Assembly: GCA_027038555.1 (NCBI GenBank)
Contig: JALVVX010000010.1
Coordinates: 1-61,702, forward strand
DNA from: Nautiliaceae bacterium
Lineage (GTDB): Bacteria; Campylobacterota; Campylobacteria; Campylobacterales; Nautiliaceae
DNA length: 61,702 nucleotides
Reading direction: 5' to 3'
Within the stretch, counting starts at the first letter, position 1, and every line of letters begins with the position of its first letter. The notes beneath the pieces are model-generated. The model saw nothing but the letters and a program-made list of their open reading frames with translations. It was not told the origin of the DNA and did no database searches. Positions 1 to 9,079 of this stretch are shown in pieces. The translations under genes and the position numbers were made by a program.

Positions 1-125
1 GGCTTTATAAGCCAGGCAATAGCCGCAGTTGAGATTGAAACCAAAAGCATTCCGATAATTGCCAAAAATATCTCTTTTTTATAATTTTTGTAATAAGGCA
101 GATACTCTTTTAAAAATTTAAACAA
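1..125 (-). CDS. msbA: Lipid A export ABC transporter MsbA (partial, N-terminus only)
   Basis: Only about the first 41 codons lie in the window; the gene runs off the left edge. The visible peptide opens with a short cytoplasmic stretch (LKEYLPYYKNYKKE) followed by a first membrane helix (IFLAIIGMLLVSISTAAIAW). This is how MsbA-type lipid A flippases begin in Campylobacterota. The proposed start is TTG at 125, preceded on the minus strand by an AGGA ribosome site and overlapping the end of the upstream glycosyltransferase. The position at the end of a lipid A/envelope operon supports the call. The ATPase domain is not visible, so another type I ABC exporter is possible. Confidence 0.6.
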   Translation of the reverse strand, partial: MFKFLKEYLPYYKNYKKEIFLAIIGMLLVSISTAAIAWLIK

Positions 126-949
126 AATTTATCCTTTACTACAATTCCATATTTTTCTAAAATTTTTATTTCTTCATCTTTAAAAACTAAATTATTATAA
201 AACTCTTCTTCAAGTTTTCCTTCATTAAGTAATTTTACCCATCTTTTATAATGAGGTCCCATTTTAGCACCGTTTTCAAGAAGTTTTTTTCTGTTTTCTA
301 TATTTTTTTTAAATTGCTCAAAACTTCTTATTGGGAAATGAAAAACTTTTACTTTTTCAAATCTTTTTATTTTATCATAATGTCTGAAATAATCTCTAAA
401 ATCAAAAATATTAAGCGCTTTATGATTTCCTCCTCTAATCCACAAAAGACCTTTTGGATTAATTATTACTTTTGGAGAAATTTTGGTTAAAACTATTGAA
501 ATTTTCTCAGCACTCAATTGTGTGTTTTTGCGGTAAAAAACAGGGTTTTCAACTCTTACTTCGCTTTCATACCATTTTTTATTTTCTTGCAATAAAAAAT
601 TAAATCTATCAACCGTTAAAACTCTTTTTTTTGAATTTATTGTATCTTTAAGGCTTTTTTCACTATACCAAAATTCATCAGCGTCATTTGGAATAAGCCA
701 GGTTGGATTATATTTTTTTCTTGCAATATGAGTTAGTTTTGTCATCCATTTAGCTTGATTGTAAATTCCTTTTTCATCGATAATTGTTATTTCATATTCT
801 TTTTTAAGCTCTTCTAAAATTTCGCGCGTTCCATCAGTAGAATTATTATCCATTACTACAAAATTATCAACACCTGTTTTTGCGTGATAGCGTATGTTTT
901 TTTCTATTATATCTGCTTCATTTTTAACTAAAATTGTCATTGTAAGCAT
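110..949 (-). CDS. Glycosyltransferase family 2-like protein
   Basis: This 279-residue protein has a GT-A type N-terminus: the VKNEADII motif at residues 8-15, then DNNSTDGT near 34-41 and an acidic DAD motif at 89-91 (NDADEFW) expected to bind the metal and sugar nucleotide. No membrane segment is evident, so it should act at the cytoplasmic face of the inner membrane. It overlaps the upstream capsule-type transferase gene by 13 bases and the downstream msbA start, indicating one transcript. Its place after lpxL and before msbA suggests it decorates a lipid A or LPS-core acceptor. The sugar is unknown. A second ATG at 940 is an alternative start. Confidence 0.8.
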   Translation of the reverse strand: MLTMTILVKNEADIIEKNIRYHAKTGVDNFVVMDNNSTDGTREILEELKKEYEITIIDEKGIYNQAKWMTKLTHIARKKYNPTWLIPNDADEFWYSEKSLKDTINSKKRVLTVDRFNFLLQENKKWYESEVRVENPVFYRKNTQLSAEKISIVLTKISPKVIINPKGLLWIRGGNHKALNIFDFRDYFRHYDKIKRFEKVKVFHFPIRSFEQFKKNIENRKKLLENGAKMGPHYKRWVKLLNEGKLEEEFYNNLVFKDEEIKILEKYGIVVKDKFCLNF

Positions 950-1995
950 TGATTTATCCTATTAGTTAATTTTTCAAAATGTTCTTTATTTGGATTTTTC
1001 CACGATTTTGGAATTAGATATTCATAATAAAGATATCCTAAGAAATTTTTTATAAGTTTTGTATCAGTTTGCCAATTATCTAAATTTTTTAAAATATTTA
1101 TAAGTTCATTTTTATTGTTAGCGTGTTTTACAATTCCTTCAATATTGTAAAAAGCTTCTCCAAGAGTAATAACTCTTTTTTCAAATAAAAGGCTTTCTAT
1201 TCCCACACTTGAATTAATTGTAATTATAGCTTTTGAGTATTTTATAAGCTCATCTGTTGGATTTGTTGCAAAAAGGATATTTTTATTTGATTTAAAGTGT
1301 GAATAGTCCGTTTTGTCGCTTGGATGAACTTTTATAATAAAATCAAAATCAAACAAAGGAGCAATTTCATTAATTAAATTAAAAAACTCTTGCATTGACT
1401 TTATTGGAGAAAATTTAATAATTTGAGAATCATAATTTACCTGAAAAGGTACAAAAATATACTCTCTATTTAAATCTACCTCATCTCCTTTTAATTTTCT
1501 AACCGGATTTCTTGGAATTAGTTTATCAGGCAGAGGTTTTTTGTAATATTCTAATTTTTCATAAAATTTTTTATCCCTTGGGACAGAGTTTAGTGCATTT
1601 ATTCCCTTGCAGTCTGCTTGGGTGGTGTCGGGTAAAAAGCCGTTTTCAAAAAATATAGTCTTGATATTCATCTTTTGTGCTAAATTACTTAACATAAACT
1701 GAGGATATTTTATACCATTCCACATAGCTATTATTTTTGGATTATATTTTTTAATTTGCTTTTTATAAAAGCAGTATATTAAAGGAGCTTGAAATTTTAT
1801 AAAAGTTTTATAAAGAGGGTTATTTGATTTGTTTTCTATTTCTTTTAGTTTATAACTTAAATCTATTTTAGGAGCTTTACAAATTGAAAATGTTACTCTA
1901 ATTACTTTACTTTTAAAAGGCAAATGTTTGCTTAACAAATTAAAATATTTCTCTTGATGAGAATTATGTGCAAAAAAAAGTATCATTTTTTCCAC
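937..1995 (-). CDS. Capsule/Kdo-type glycosyltransferase (KpsS/KpsC-like family)
   Basis: This 352-residue protein resembles the capsule polysaccharide biosynthesis family (Capsule_synth, KpsS/KpsC-like GT-B enzymes). Visible landmarks are FENGFLPDTTQAD at 116-128, a KVHPSD stretch at 222-227 and INSSVGIESLLF at 260-271, the nucleotide-sugar binding region of these transferases. Known members add Kdo to lipid acceptors at the cytoplasmic membrane. Here it sits between lpxL and a glycosyltransferase/msbA pair, so it probably modifies lipid A or a lipid anchor before export. It overlaps both neighbours by 13 bases. The donor sugar is inferred from the family only. Confidence 0.65.
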   Translation of the reverse strand: MEKMILFFAHNSHQEKYFNLLSKHLPFKSKVIRVTFSICKAPKIDLSYKLKEIENKSNNPLYKTFIKFQAPLIYCFYKKQIKKYNPKIIAMWNGIKYPQFMLSNLAQKMNIKTIFFENGFLPDTTQADCKGINALNSVPRDKKFYEKLEYYKKPLPDKLIPRNPVRKLKGDEVDLNREYIFVPFQVNYDSQIIKFSPIKSMQEFFNLINEIAPLFDFDFIIKVHPSDKTDYSHFKSNKNILFATNPTDELIKYSKAIITINSSVGIESLLFEKRVITLGEAFYNIEGIVKHANNKNELINILKNLDNWQTDTKLIKNFLGYLYYEYLIPKSWKNPNKEHFEKLTNRINQCLQ

Positions 1996-2792
1996 CTATT
2001 ATGAAACCAGTAATACTGGCAAGGATAGCGTCTAATCATATTTTCAATTTCATTTGCTTGCCACTGGGTAAAGTTTTCAATACTTCCTTCAAACTCTTTT
2101 GGTTTTTTAAATTCAATAAAATATTTTCCGTTTTCTTTATAGCAAAATCCTGGAATTACAATAGCTTTTGTGGCTTTTGCAAGTTTGCTCACAGCCGGGT
2201 TAAAGCGAGTGGGTTTAAAAAATTTTACGATAGGGGCGTCTTTGTTTTTAGTGTATTGGTCTATTAAAATACCTAAGATTCTTTTTTCTTTAATCATAGC
2301 TTTTATAATCTCTTTTGCCCCGCTTTTTTTGTTTATAAGTTTTATATCTTCATTTGATCGTATTTTTTTGAAAAATTTATTAATTTTAGGATTTTCGATT
2401 TCTCGCATTACAGCAGCTATCGGTTTTTTATATTTTTTTACTATAAATTTTGGAGTAATTTCCCAATTGCCAAAATGTGCGGTTACTAAAATTACCGGTT
2501 TTTTGGAAATAAAGGCATTTAATAGATATTCTTCACCGATAATTTTAATTTCATTATACTTAGAAGGGTGTTTTTCAAATGCAATAGTGTCTTCAAAAAA
2601 AGTTAAAAAATTTTTATAGGTGTTTTTTGCTATTTTTGTTTTCTCTTTTTTAGATTTTTCAGGAAATGCAATGTCTAAATTTTTAAATACAATAGGCTTT
2701 CTGAAAAAATCAAGATAATAGACAACAAACCATAATTTGCTAAGCATTTTAACGCTTGCAAGAAAATAAAAAAGTCTAAAAAGATAATACAT
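1983..2792 (-). CDS. lpxL: Lipid A biosynthesis acyltransferase (LpxL/HtrB family)
   Basis: This 269-residue membrane-associated acyltransferase has an N-terminal hydrophobic segment and the catalytic HX4E motif as HFGNWE at residues 106-111. A later IDQYTKNKD stretch is typical of the family. It should transfer a secondary acyl chain from acyl-ACP to a lipid A precursor on the inner face of the inner membrane. Its start overlaps the murG stop by one base and its end overlaps the next gene by 13 bases. LpxL and other late acyltransferases cannot be told apart from sequence alone. Confidence 0.85.
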   Translation of the reverse strand: MYYLFRLFYFLASVKMLSKLWFVVYYLDFFRKPIVFKNLDIAFPEKSKKEKTKIAKNTYKNFLTFFEDTIAFEKHPSKYNEIKIIGEEYLLNAFISKKPVILVTAHFGNWEITPKFIVKKYKKPIAAVMREIENPKINKFFKKIRSNEDIKLINKKSGAKEIIKAMIKEKRILGILIDQYTKNKDAPIVKFFKPTRFNPAVSKLAKATKAIVIPGFCYKENGKYFIEFKKPKEFEGSIENFTQWQANEIENMIRRYPCQYYWFHNRWKK

Positions 2793-3823
2793 TACACTCC
2801 CATTTTTTCAATGATATATTTTGCTCCGTTTTTTGAATTTATTGTAGCCAAATTCTTAGAATATTCTTCCATATCAAGTTTTAAAATGTCAATTATTATT
2901 TGAGGAGTGATTTCATTTTGTCTGTAAACAAATGAGGCTTTTTTATCTGCTAAAAATTTTGCGTTGTAGTATTGATGGTCTTTTGCGGCGTAAGGGTAGG
3001 GAATATAAACAGCCGGAAGATAGTTTGCCGTAAGTTCAAAAAGGGTGGAAGCCCCGGCTCTACTTATTGCAAGGTCTGCTTTTTTTATTTTTGAAACTAA
3101 ATTTTTATCAAAATCAAAAAAATCCGCTTCAATTTTATTTTTTTCATAAAAATTTTTAACTTTTTCAAAATCTCTTTTTCCACACTGATGAATTATTTTA
3201 ATTCCTTTTTCTTGTAAAGTAGGTGCAAGATTTAAGGCTAAATCGTTTATAAAACTTGCTCCCTGGCTTCCTCCAAGAAAAATAATTGTTTTAATCTCTT
3301 TTCTGATTCTTGCCGTTTCAAAAAAAATTTCATCGACGGGATACGGGTCGTTATATAAAAAGGTATTGAAAAATTTTTTGCTGAAAGGTTTTAAAAGTCT
3401 GTTTAAAGAGCCGATATTCGCGTTTTGTTCGTGAATATAAAGCTCTTTTTGTGAAAGTATAGCCGCAAAAGATGCAGGAGCTGCGCTAAAACCTCCTACA
3501 CTGAACACTTTATTTATATTGTATTTTTTTAAAATCCGTTTTGCTTCAAACGAAAGTTTTATTATGTGTGCTAGGGATTTGATTTTGTTTATTCCTTTTT
3601 TATTTACAACACCGCTTGAATTTAAAAAATACTTCTCTTCAAACCCTTCGTCATTTTCAAACCAATCTTTGTCTTGACCGGTAGTAGAGCCTATATATAC
3701 GGGTTTTATACCGATTTTATTTAATTCATCTTTTATAACTTTTGCAATTCTTAAATGACCTCCGGTACCGCCCCCTGTAATTGCAATTTTGGGTTTTGAT
3801 TTTTGAGTTTTAAGTTTATGCAC
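2792..3823 (-). CDS. murG: UDP-GlcNAc:lipid I GlcNAc transferase MurG
   Basis: This is a 343-residue GT-B enzyme that converts lipid I to lipid II in peptidoglycan synthesis. All signature elements are present: GGGTGGH at 17-23, HEQN at 131-134, LGGSQG at 183-188, SRAGASTLFE at 254-263 and DHQYYNA at 282-288. It acts peripherally on the inner membrane. It starts 10 bases after ftsW, a pairing common in cell-wall clusters, and runs directly into lpxL. Cell-wall and lipid A steps are therefore co-transcribed here. Confidence 0.95.
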   Translation of the reverse strand: MHKLKTQKSKPKIAITGGGTGGHLRIAKVIKDELNKIGIKPVYIGSTTGQDKDWFENDEGFEEKYFLNSSGVVNKKGINKIKSLAHIIKLSFEAKRILKKYNINKVFSVGGFSAAPASFAAILSQKELYIHEQNANIGSLNRLLKPFSKKFFNTFLYNDPYPVDEIFFETARIRKEIKTIIFLGGSQGASFINDLALNLAPTLQEKGIKIIHQCGKRDFEKVKNFYEKNKIEADFFDFDKNLVSKIKKADLAISRAGASTLFELTANYLPAVYIPYPYAAKDHQYYNAKFLADKKASFVYRQNEITPQIIIDILKLDMEEYSKNLATINSKNGAKYIIEKMGV

Positions 3824-3833
3824 TTTATACCTT

Positions 3834-4970
3834 TTATAATTTTGCTTTTTTGCTTATCATAAGAACCATTCCTATTCCCATACAAAGGGCTAAAAGAGAG
3901 CTCCCTCCGTAACTTAAAAACGGAACAGTCAGACCTTTTAGCGGTATCATAGATGTAACACCAAGTGCATTGAAAATAAACTGAATTGCTATAAGAGACC
4001 CGATTCCGAATGCAAAAAGCTGGTATTCTTTTTTTTCGCTTCTATAAGAAATTTTAAAAATTCTGTAAATAAGGGCGCTTATTAGAATTAAAATCACGCT
4101 AATTCCTATAATTCCGCTCTCTTCCGCAATCCCGGAGAGCACAAAATCGGTATGAACGTCACTTAAAAAGCCGAGTTTAAAAATGCCATTTCCAACTCCT
4201 GTGCCAAAAACGCCTCCGTGATATATGGCATTTAAAGACTGTTGTATTTGTCCGTTTGAGATAATGGCTGTATGTGTGTCTGAATTAGGGAAAAAAATTT
4301 CGCTCATTCTATTTAGCCATACTCTTATTCTCTCCATTCTGTACGGTTTTATGAGTATGGCTATTATAAACACTATCATCCCGAATGCCGAAATAATCCC
4401 TACTGTCTGGAATTTTCCTCCGGCGATTAAAAGCATAAGGATAAAAATCACAAGCATTACTATAACCTGCCCGAGGTCTGATTGATAAGCAATTACAAAA
4501 AACCAGAAAAAACCTAAAAATCCGAAATAAATAAGGATTTGTTTAAGTTCTTCCCCAAGTGTTTTATTTCCCATTTTCCTTGTAAAAGTCCATGAGAGAA
4601 AAAAAATCATTCCTATTTTGAAAAATTCAACAGGGGCGAGTTTGACAATTCCTAAATTTATCCATCGTCTTGCACCGTTGATGGTAGGGGCAAGCTGAGA
4701 AGGTAAAAATGGCATTATTACCAGTAAAATTGCTGATACAATTAATATTCCCCATCCGATTCTCTCAAACCATTTATCGGGATTTAAAGAAGCAAACCAC
4801 GCCATTATACCAATACCGGTAAATGAAATAATTATATATCTTAATACAAAATGATATTGTGAAAGACCGGTTCTCATTTCCAAAAAAGAAGGAAGAGAAT
4901 ATGAAAACACTCCTCCTATTATCATAAGAATTGTTACGATTATGAATATTAAAATATCTGCTTTTTGCAA
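3834..4970 (-). CDS. ftsW: Cell-division SEDS glycosyltransferase FtsW
   Basis: This 378-residue polytopic protein has about ten membrane helices and belongs to the SEDS family (FtsW/RodA). Family features include a PVEFFKIGMIFFLSW helix, a periplasmic HTDFVLSGIAEESGIIG loop in the second half and the YGGSSLLALCMGIG C-terminal helix. FtsW polymerises lipid II at the septum with its partner FtsI, encoded in this window at 6301. Adjacency to murG favours FtsW over RodA. The start is TTG at 4970, with an AAAGGAA ribosome site upstream on the minus strand. It heads the leftward operon. Confidence 0.88.
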   Translation of the reverse strand: MQKADILIFIIVTILMIIGGVFSYSLPSFLEMRTGLSQYHFVLRYIIISFTGIGIMAWFASLNPDKWFERIGWGILIVSAILLVIMPFLPSQLAPTINGARRWINLGIVKLAPVEFFKIGMIFFLSWTFTRKMGNKTLGEELKQILIYFGFLGFFWFFVIAYQSDLGQVIVMLVIFILMLLIAGGKFQTVGIISAFGMIVFIIAILIKPYRMERIRVWLNRMSEIFFPNSDTHTAIISNGQIQQSLNAIYHGGVFGTGVGNGIFKLGFLSDVHTDFVLSGIAEESGIIGISVILILISALIYRIFKISYRSEKKEYQLFAFGIGSLIAIQFIFNALGVTSMIPLKGLTVPFLSYGGSSLLALCMGIGMVLMISKKAKL

Positions 4971-5022
4971 AAATTTCCTTTATAAAGTATAATATTTGTA
5001 GAATTTTATCATTTTTTATTTC

Positions 5023-5036
5023 GGAATGATTATTGC
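5023..5036 (+). promoter_or_regulatory. Candidate sigma-54 (RpoN) promoter for flgB
   Basis: The sequence has GG at 5023-5024 and GC at 5035-5036 separated by exactly 10 bases, with TT just before the GC, matching the -24/-12 architecture. The -24 half (GGAAT) departs from the consensus GGCAC. Flagellar rod genes of Campylobacter and Helicobacter are commonly RpoN-dependent, which supports the match. Confidence 0.45.
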
Positions 5037-5059
5037 TTATTTAAAAAAAAGGGTTTAAG

Positions 5060-5488
5060 TTGGGTTTTAATATCTCAAAAACGCTTCCAATTTTGGAAAA
5101 GTCTCTTTATTACAGGCAAATAAGACAGGATTTGATAGCAAGTAATATTGCAAATGCAGATACTCCTTTTTATAAACCGAGAGATATAAGATTTGAAGAT
5201 GCACTGGCAAATGAAGCAAAAAAATTGTATAATCACAATTCAAAAAAACTTGAACTTGCCAAAACCTCATCGATGCATTTGGAACCAAAAGATTTTGATA
5301 GTTCTTTTAAACCGATAGTTTTTTTCAGAGACGGTCATCTTGCAAGAAACGATGGCAACAGTGTGGATATAGATATAGAAACAACCGAAATGTCAAAAAA
5401 TTTAATTGCGTATAATGCAACGGTGGCGGCTGTTAAAAAAGAGATACGGATTTTTAATGCTGTACTTGAATACAGCAAAAACATTTAA
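5060..5488 (+). CDS. flgB: Flagellar proximal rod protein FlgB
   Basis: This 142-residue rod protein contains the conserved rod/hook N-terminus (SNIANADTPFYKPRDI, about 31-46) and C-terminus (NATVAAVKKEIRIFNAVLEY). It assembles in the periplasm as part of the proximal rod and is exported by the flagellar type III apparatus, so it has no signal peptide. The start is TTG at 5060 with an AAGGG site about 7 bases upstream. It leads flgB-flgC-fliE-ftsI, the order seen in C. jejuni. A candidate RpoN promoter lies about 24 bases upstream. Confidence 0.93.
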   Translation: MGFNISKTLPILEKSLYYRQIRQDLIASNIANADTPFYKPRDIRFEDALANEAKKLYNHNSKKLELAKTSSMHLEPKDFDSSFKPIVFFRDGHLARNDGNSVDIDIETTEMSKNLIAYNATVAAVKKEIRIFNAVLEYSKNI

Positions 5489-5498
5489 GGGTAAAAAA

Positions 5499-5996
5499 AT
5501 GGGATTTTTAAATAATTTCGATATTTCCGGATACGGACTTTCGGCTCAGAGATTCAGAATAAATATTATTTCCGAAAATATAGCCAATGCGAATACTACA
5601 AGAACACCGGAAGGTGGTCCGTATAGAAGAAAAGAAGTTATTTTTAAAGCCGTGCCTTTTAACGAAATTTTAAATGAAGAGATTAATAATAATTCTGAAT
5701 TTTTGAGGTATGAAAATCCTCTTGATGAGCCGGGAGATGATGATATCGAAGCAAAAAATCCCATTTCCACCGTTGTAGTTGATAAAGTGGTAAGAGACGA
5801 TTCAAAACCGATATTAAAATATGACCCGAGCAATCCAGATGCAGATGCAAACGGATATGTTGCATATCCGAACATCAACCCGGTAGTAGAAATGACCGAT
5901 TTAATAGAAGCGACACGTGCATATCAGGCTAATGTTGCCGCATTTCAGAGTGCAAAATCAATGGCTCAAAGTGCTATATCCATACTGGAAGCATAA
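5499..5996 (+). CDS. flgC: Flagellar proximal rod protein FlgC
   Basis: The protein has 165 residues from the ATG at 5499. A longer open frame reaching back into flgB is not needed, because MGFLNNFDISGYGLSAQRF is the typical FlgC N-terminus and an AAGGG site lies just upstream. The rod motif SENIANANTTRTPEGGPYRRK and the C-terminal NPVVEMTDLIEATRAYQAN are clear. It is a structural subunit of the proximal rod, exported by the flagellar secretion system. It lies 10 bases after flgB and 9 before fliE. Confidence 0.93.
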   Translation: MGFLNNFDISGYGLSAQRFRINIISENIANANTTRTPEGGPYRRKEVIFKAVPFNEILNEEINNNSEFLRYENPLDEPGDDDIEAKNPISTVVVDKVVRDDSKPILKYDPSNPDADANGYVAYPNINPVVEMTDLIEATRAYQANVAAFQSAKSMAQSAISILEA

Positions 5997-6005
5997 GGAT
6001 AAACG

Positions 6006-6293
6006 ATGGCTTTTATAAATAAAATAGACAATTTACAAAATAGTGTTTTAAAACCGACATATAAAAAAAATGGTGGAGGTTTTTCAGAAATTTTGAAAAA
6101 AGAAATTGAAAACACAAATAATGCATTAAATGAAGCTGAAAAAATCGAAGCCGGGATTGCAACGGGAGAGGTTAAAGACTTGGCACGTGCGAGTATCACT
6201 ATTCAAAAAGCGGAAATGCAGATGAAAATGATGCTTGAAGTGAGAAACAAAGCGATAAATGCTTATAAAGAACTTTTAAAAACCCAAATTTAG
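6006..6293 (+). CDS. fliE: Flagellar hook-basal body protein FliE
   Basis: This 95-residue protein has the FliE-type C-terminus (ASITIQKAEMQMKMMLEVRNKAINAYKELLKTQI). FliE joins the MS ring to the rod and is an early substrate of flagellar export. It sits directly after flgC with an AAGGAT site and is followed 7 bases later by ftsI, as in C. jejuni. Confidence 0.92.
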   Translation: MAFINKIDNLQNSVLKPTYKKNGGGFSEILKKEIENTNNALNEAEKIEAGIATGEVKDLARASITIQKAEMQMKMMLEVRNKAINAYKELLKTQI

Positions 6294-6300
6294 TGATTGA

Positions 6301-7998
6301 ATGAAAAATAATTATCGAATTCCCCTTATCTTTCTTCTTTTTGTTTTTTTCTTTATTGTTATTTTCGGAGATTTTTTATATTTGAGTATTCATAAACCGC
6401 CTAATTATTTTCCGCCTAAAACTTACAAAAAAACTCTTGCACTAAGGGGGAATATCCTTACAAAAAAATATACTGTCGCAAAAAGTGAAAAAATATATGC
6501 CGTAAGCATAAATCCCGTTTTTATAGACCCTGAAAAAAAGAATCTGTTTATAAAACTTTTTTCCATTTATACTTCTGTGCCCGAATGGAAACTCAAAAAA
6601 CTTTTACGACAAAAAAGATATGTGATTTTGGCAAAAGTCGATTTAAAAACGGCTCAAAATCTAAAATATCTTTTAAAAGTTCTTGATAAAAAGCGTGTTT
6701 TTATAAGTGATAAAAAAACAGGTCTTAGAATAGGATATTCGATAGAAGATTATGCCTATAAAAGAGTTTATCCTTACAAAGATACATTACAGCCCGTGCT
6801 TGGAAGATTCAGAAAGGATTTAAACAGAGGCGAAAACGGTTTGGAAGAGTATTATGATACGCTTCTTGCTCCTAAATCAAACGGGATAATTAAAGGATAC
6901 AGAGACGTTTACGGCAATGTTATATATGATAATAACGTTTACATCAAACACGCAATAAACGGTAAAAATCTTCCTTTGAACATTAATCTTGTTTTACAAA
7001 GGAAAATTGAAAAACTACTTGATTTGCAAAAAGAAAAATTTCAGGCCGATGAGGTAATGGCGGCTGTGATGGATTCAAAAACAGGTAAAATTCTTGCGAT
7101 TGCATCATCAAACAGATATAACCCTCAAAACATCACTAAAAAAGATATCAAAAATATGAAAATAGGTTTTATCAGAACTCTTTATGAACCAGGGTCTGTA
7201 ATGAAGCCGATTACTTTTGCAATTTTGCTTCAAAACAACAAAGTAAATCCTTATGAAGTTTTAAATGCATATAACGGCAGATGGAAACCGGAATGGAGAA
7301 GAACACCTATTAAAGATGACGAGCCGTTTGCTTGGCTCAGTGCCGAAAATGCAATAGTTCATTCGAGTAATATAGTTATTTCCCAATTGGCTTTGAGACT
7401 TACCAACAAAGAATTTTATCAAGGACTTCAAAATTTCGGATTTGGAAAATTTAGCGGAGTTGATTTGCCTTATGAGCTTAGAGGATATATACCCAGTATG
7501 CAAAAATTAAAATATCCGGTATTTGAAACGACTACGGCATACGGATACGGTATTTTGGTAAATTTCATACAGCTTTTAAAAGCATATAATGTCTTTAATA
7601 ATCAGGGAATTGAAGTAACGCCAAAAATTGCAAATGTTCCAAGTGATGAAAAAAAGATTTTATCGGCAAAAAATGCTGAAATTATGCTTGGAATTTTAAG
7701 AAAAGTGGTTCTTAAAGGGACAGGTAAAGCGGCAATTATTGACGGAATATTTACAGCAGGTAAAACAGGAACGGCCCAAAGAAGTGTAAAAGGAACATAC
7801 GGAAAAACATATAATTCTTCTTTTTTCGGTTTTGCAAACGACGGTATTCGCCGATATACAATAGGAGTGACTTTTATAAACATAAAAGCCAAATGGCCTC
7901 ATTATTTTGCGTCAAGTTCGGCTGTGCCTACTTTTAAACAAATAGTTGATATAATGATAAATCAAAATCTTTTGAAGGTGAATAATGCAAAACAATAA
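6301..7998 (+). CDS. ftsI: Peptidoglycan transpeptidase FtsI (penicillin-binding protein)
   Basis: This 565-residue class B penicillin-binding protein has one N-terminal membrane anchor (about 8-30), a periplasmic dimerisation region and a transpeptidase domain. The active-site motifs are SVMK at 299-302 (nucleophile Ser299), SSN at 355-357 and KTGT at 488-491. It cross-links septal peptidoglycan with FtsW. Its location after fliE matches pbpB (Cj0525c) of C. jejuni. It overlaps the following MscS gene by 14 bases. Confidence 0.92.
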   Translation: MKNNYRIPLIFLLFVFFFIVIFGDFLYLSIHKPPNYFPPKTYKKTLALRGNILTKKYTVAKSEKIYAVSINPVFIDPEKKNLFIKLFSIYTSVPEWKLKKLLRQKRYVILAKVDLKTAQNLKYLLKVLDKKRVFISDKKTGLRIGYSIEDYAYKRVYPYKDTLQPVLGRFRKDLNRGENGLEEYYDTLLAPKSNGIIKGYRDVYGNVIYDNNVYIKHAINGKNLPLNINLVLQRKIEKLLDLQKEKFQADEVMAAVMDSKTGKILAIASSNRYNPQNITKKDIKNMKIGFIRTLYEPGSVMKPITFAILLQNNKVNPYEVLNAYNGRWKPEWRRTPIKDDEPFAWLSAENAIVHSSNIVISQLALRLTNKEFYQGLQNFGFGKFSGVDLPYELRGYIPSMQKLKYPVFETTTAYGYGILVNFIQLLKAYNVFNNQGIEVTPKIANVPSDEKKILSAKNAEIMLGILRKVVLKGTGKAAIIDGIFTAGKTGTAQRSVKGTYGKTYNSSFFGFANDGIRRYTIGVTFINIKAKWPHYFASSSAVPTFKQIVDIMINQNLLKVNNAKQ

Positions 7999-9079
7999 TA
8001 TACTAAAACAAATATGGAATTTTTTTAATATTGAATTGCTATCTTTGCCTTTATATAAAATTTTTATTGCTTTTTTTATACTTTTTGTATTTTTTGTATT
8101 TAAAAAAGCATTTACTTTATATATTTTAAAATTTTTAAAACTCCTTACAAAAAAAACAAAAACAGATATAGACGATAAAATTTTTAAAGCGGTAAAAGAG
8201 CCTCTTAAATTTTTATTTATTATAGGCGGGATTTATTTTTTCTTTTATTTTTTAGAACTCAGGGGAGATGTTTTAAATCATATTTTAAAGGCGCTTTTAA
8301 TATTTGATTTGTTTTGGGTGTTTTTTAATATTGTTAATATATTTGAAGATAAAGTATATCATTTTATTGGAAAATACGGCAAAGCTTCAAGGGAGATGGC
8401 TTCGTTTATTATTAAAATTACAAAGGTACTTATTATTTCTCTTGCGGCAATAGCCCTTTTACAGGAATTCGGTATAAATGTTACGGGATTTTTGGCATCT
8501 CTTGGTCTTGGAGGCTTGGCTTTTGCACTGGCCGCAAAAGATACGGCGGCCAATATATTTGGAGGAATTGCAATTTTGACCGATAATATTTTTAAAATAG
8601 GCGAATGGATAAAAGTGGGAGATGCGGAAGGTGTGGTTGAGGATATAGGTATGAGAACCACTAAAATAAGAGCTTTTGATAAGCGTCTTATAATCGTTCC
8701 TAATGCAACAATAGCAAATTCTAATGTTGAAAATTTTTCAAGAAGAGACAAAAGACGAATTGTAATGAGAATAGGCCTTACATATAATACTACTATTGAA
8801 ACGGTTAAAAAAATTGTTGAAGAAATCAGAAAAATGTTATATAATCATCCGGATGTTGCAAAAGATGAAAGTCTTTTGATTTATTTTGACGAGTATGAAG
8901 ATAGTGCTCTTAGTATATTTTGTTATTTTTTTACCGATACTGCCGTATGGAGTGATTATTTAAGAATAAAAGAAGATATTAATTTGAAAATAAAAGAGAT
9001 AATTGAAAAATATCCAACCGATTTTGCGTTTCCAAGCAATTCCATATATTTTGAAACTCCTTTGAAAGTAGAAAAATGA
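7985..9079 (+). CDS. MscS-family mechanosensitive channel
   Basis: This 364-residue protein has several N-terminal membrane helices followed by the MscS pore helix, glycine/alanine-rich (LGLGGLAFALAAKDTAANIFGG, about 172-194). A beta domain (GDAEGVVEDIGMRTTKIRAFDKRLIIVPNA) and a cytoplasmic vestibule follow. It should open under membrane tension and release osmolytes. It starts inside the end of ftsI, and its stop overlaps the next gene, so the run is one operon. Confidence 0.92.
   Translation: MQNNNILKQIWNFFNIELLSLPLYKIFIAFFILFVFFVFKKAFTLYILKFLKLLTKKTKTDIDDKIFKAVKEPLKFLFIIGGIYFFFYFLELRGDVLNHILKALLIFDLFWVFFNIVNIFEDKVYHFIGKYGKASREMASFIIKITKVLIISLAAIALLQEFGINVTGFLASLGLGGLAFALAAKDTAANIFGGIAILTDNIFKIGEWIKVGDAEGVVEDIGMRTTKIRAFDKRLIIVPNATIANSNVENFSRRDKRRIVMRIGLTYNTTIETVKKIVEEIRKMLYNHPDVAKDESLLIYFDEYEDSALSIFCYFFTDTAVWSDYLRIKEDINLKIKEIIEKYPTDFAFPSNSIYFETPLKVEK

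Noticed and set aside
5406-5498. Extended start of flgC inside flgB
   Set aside because: The ATG at 5499 has a ribosome site and gives the standard FlgC N-terminus.
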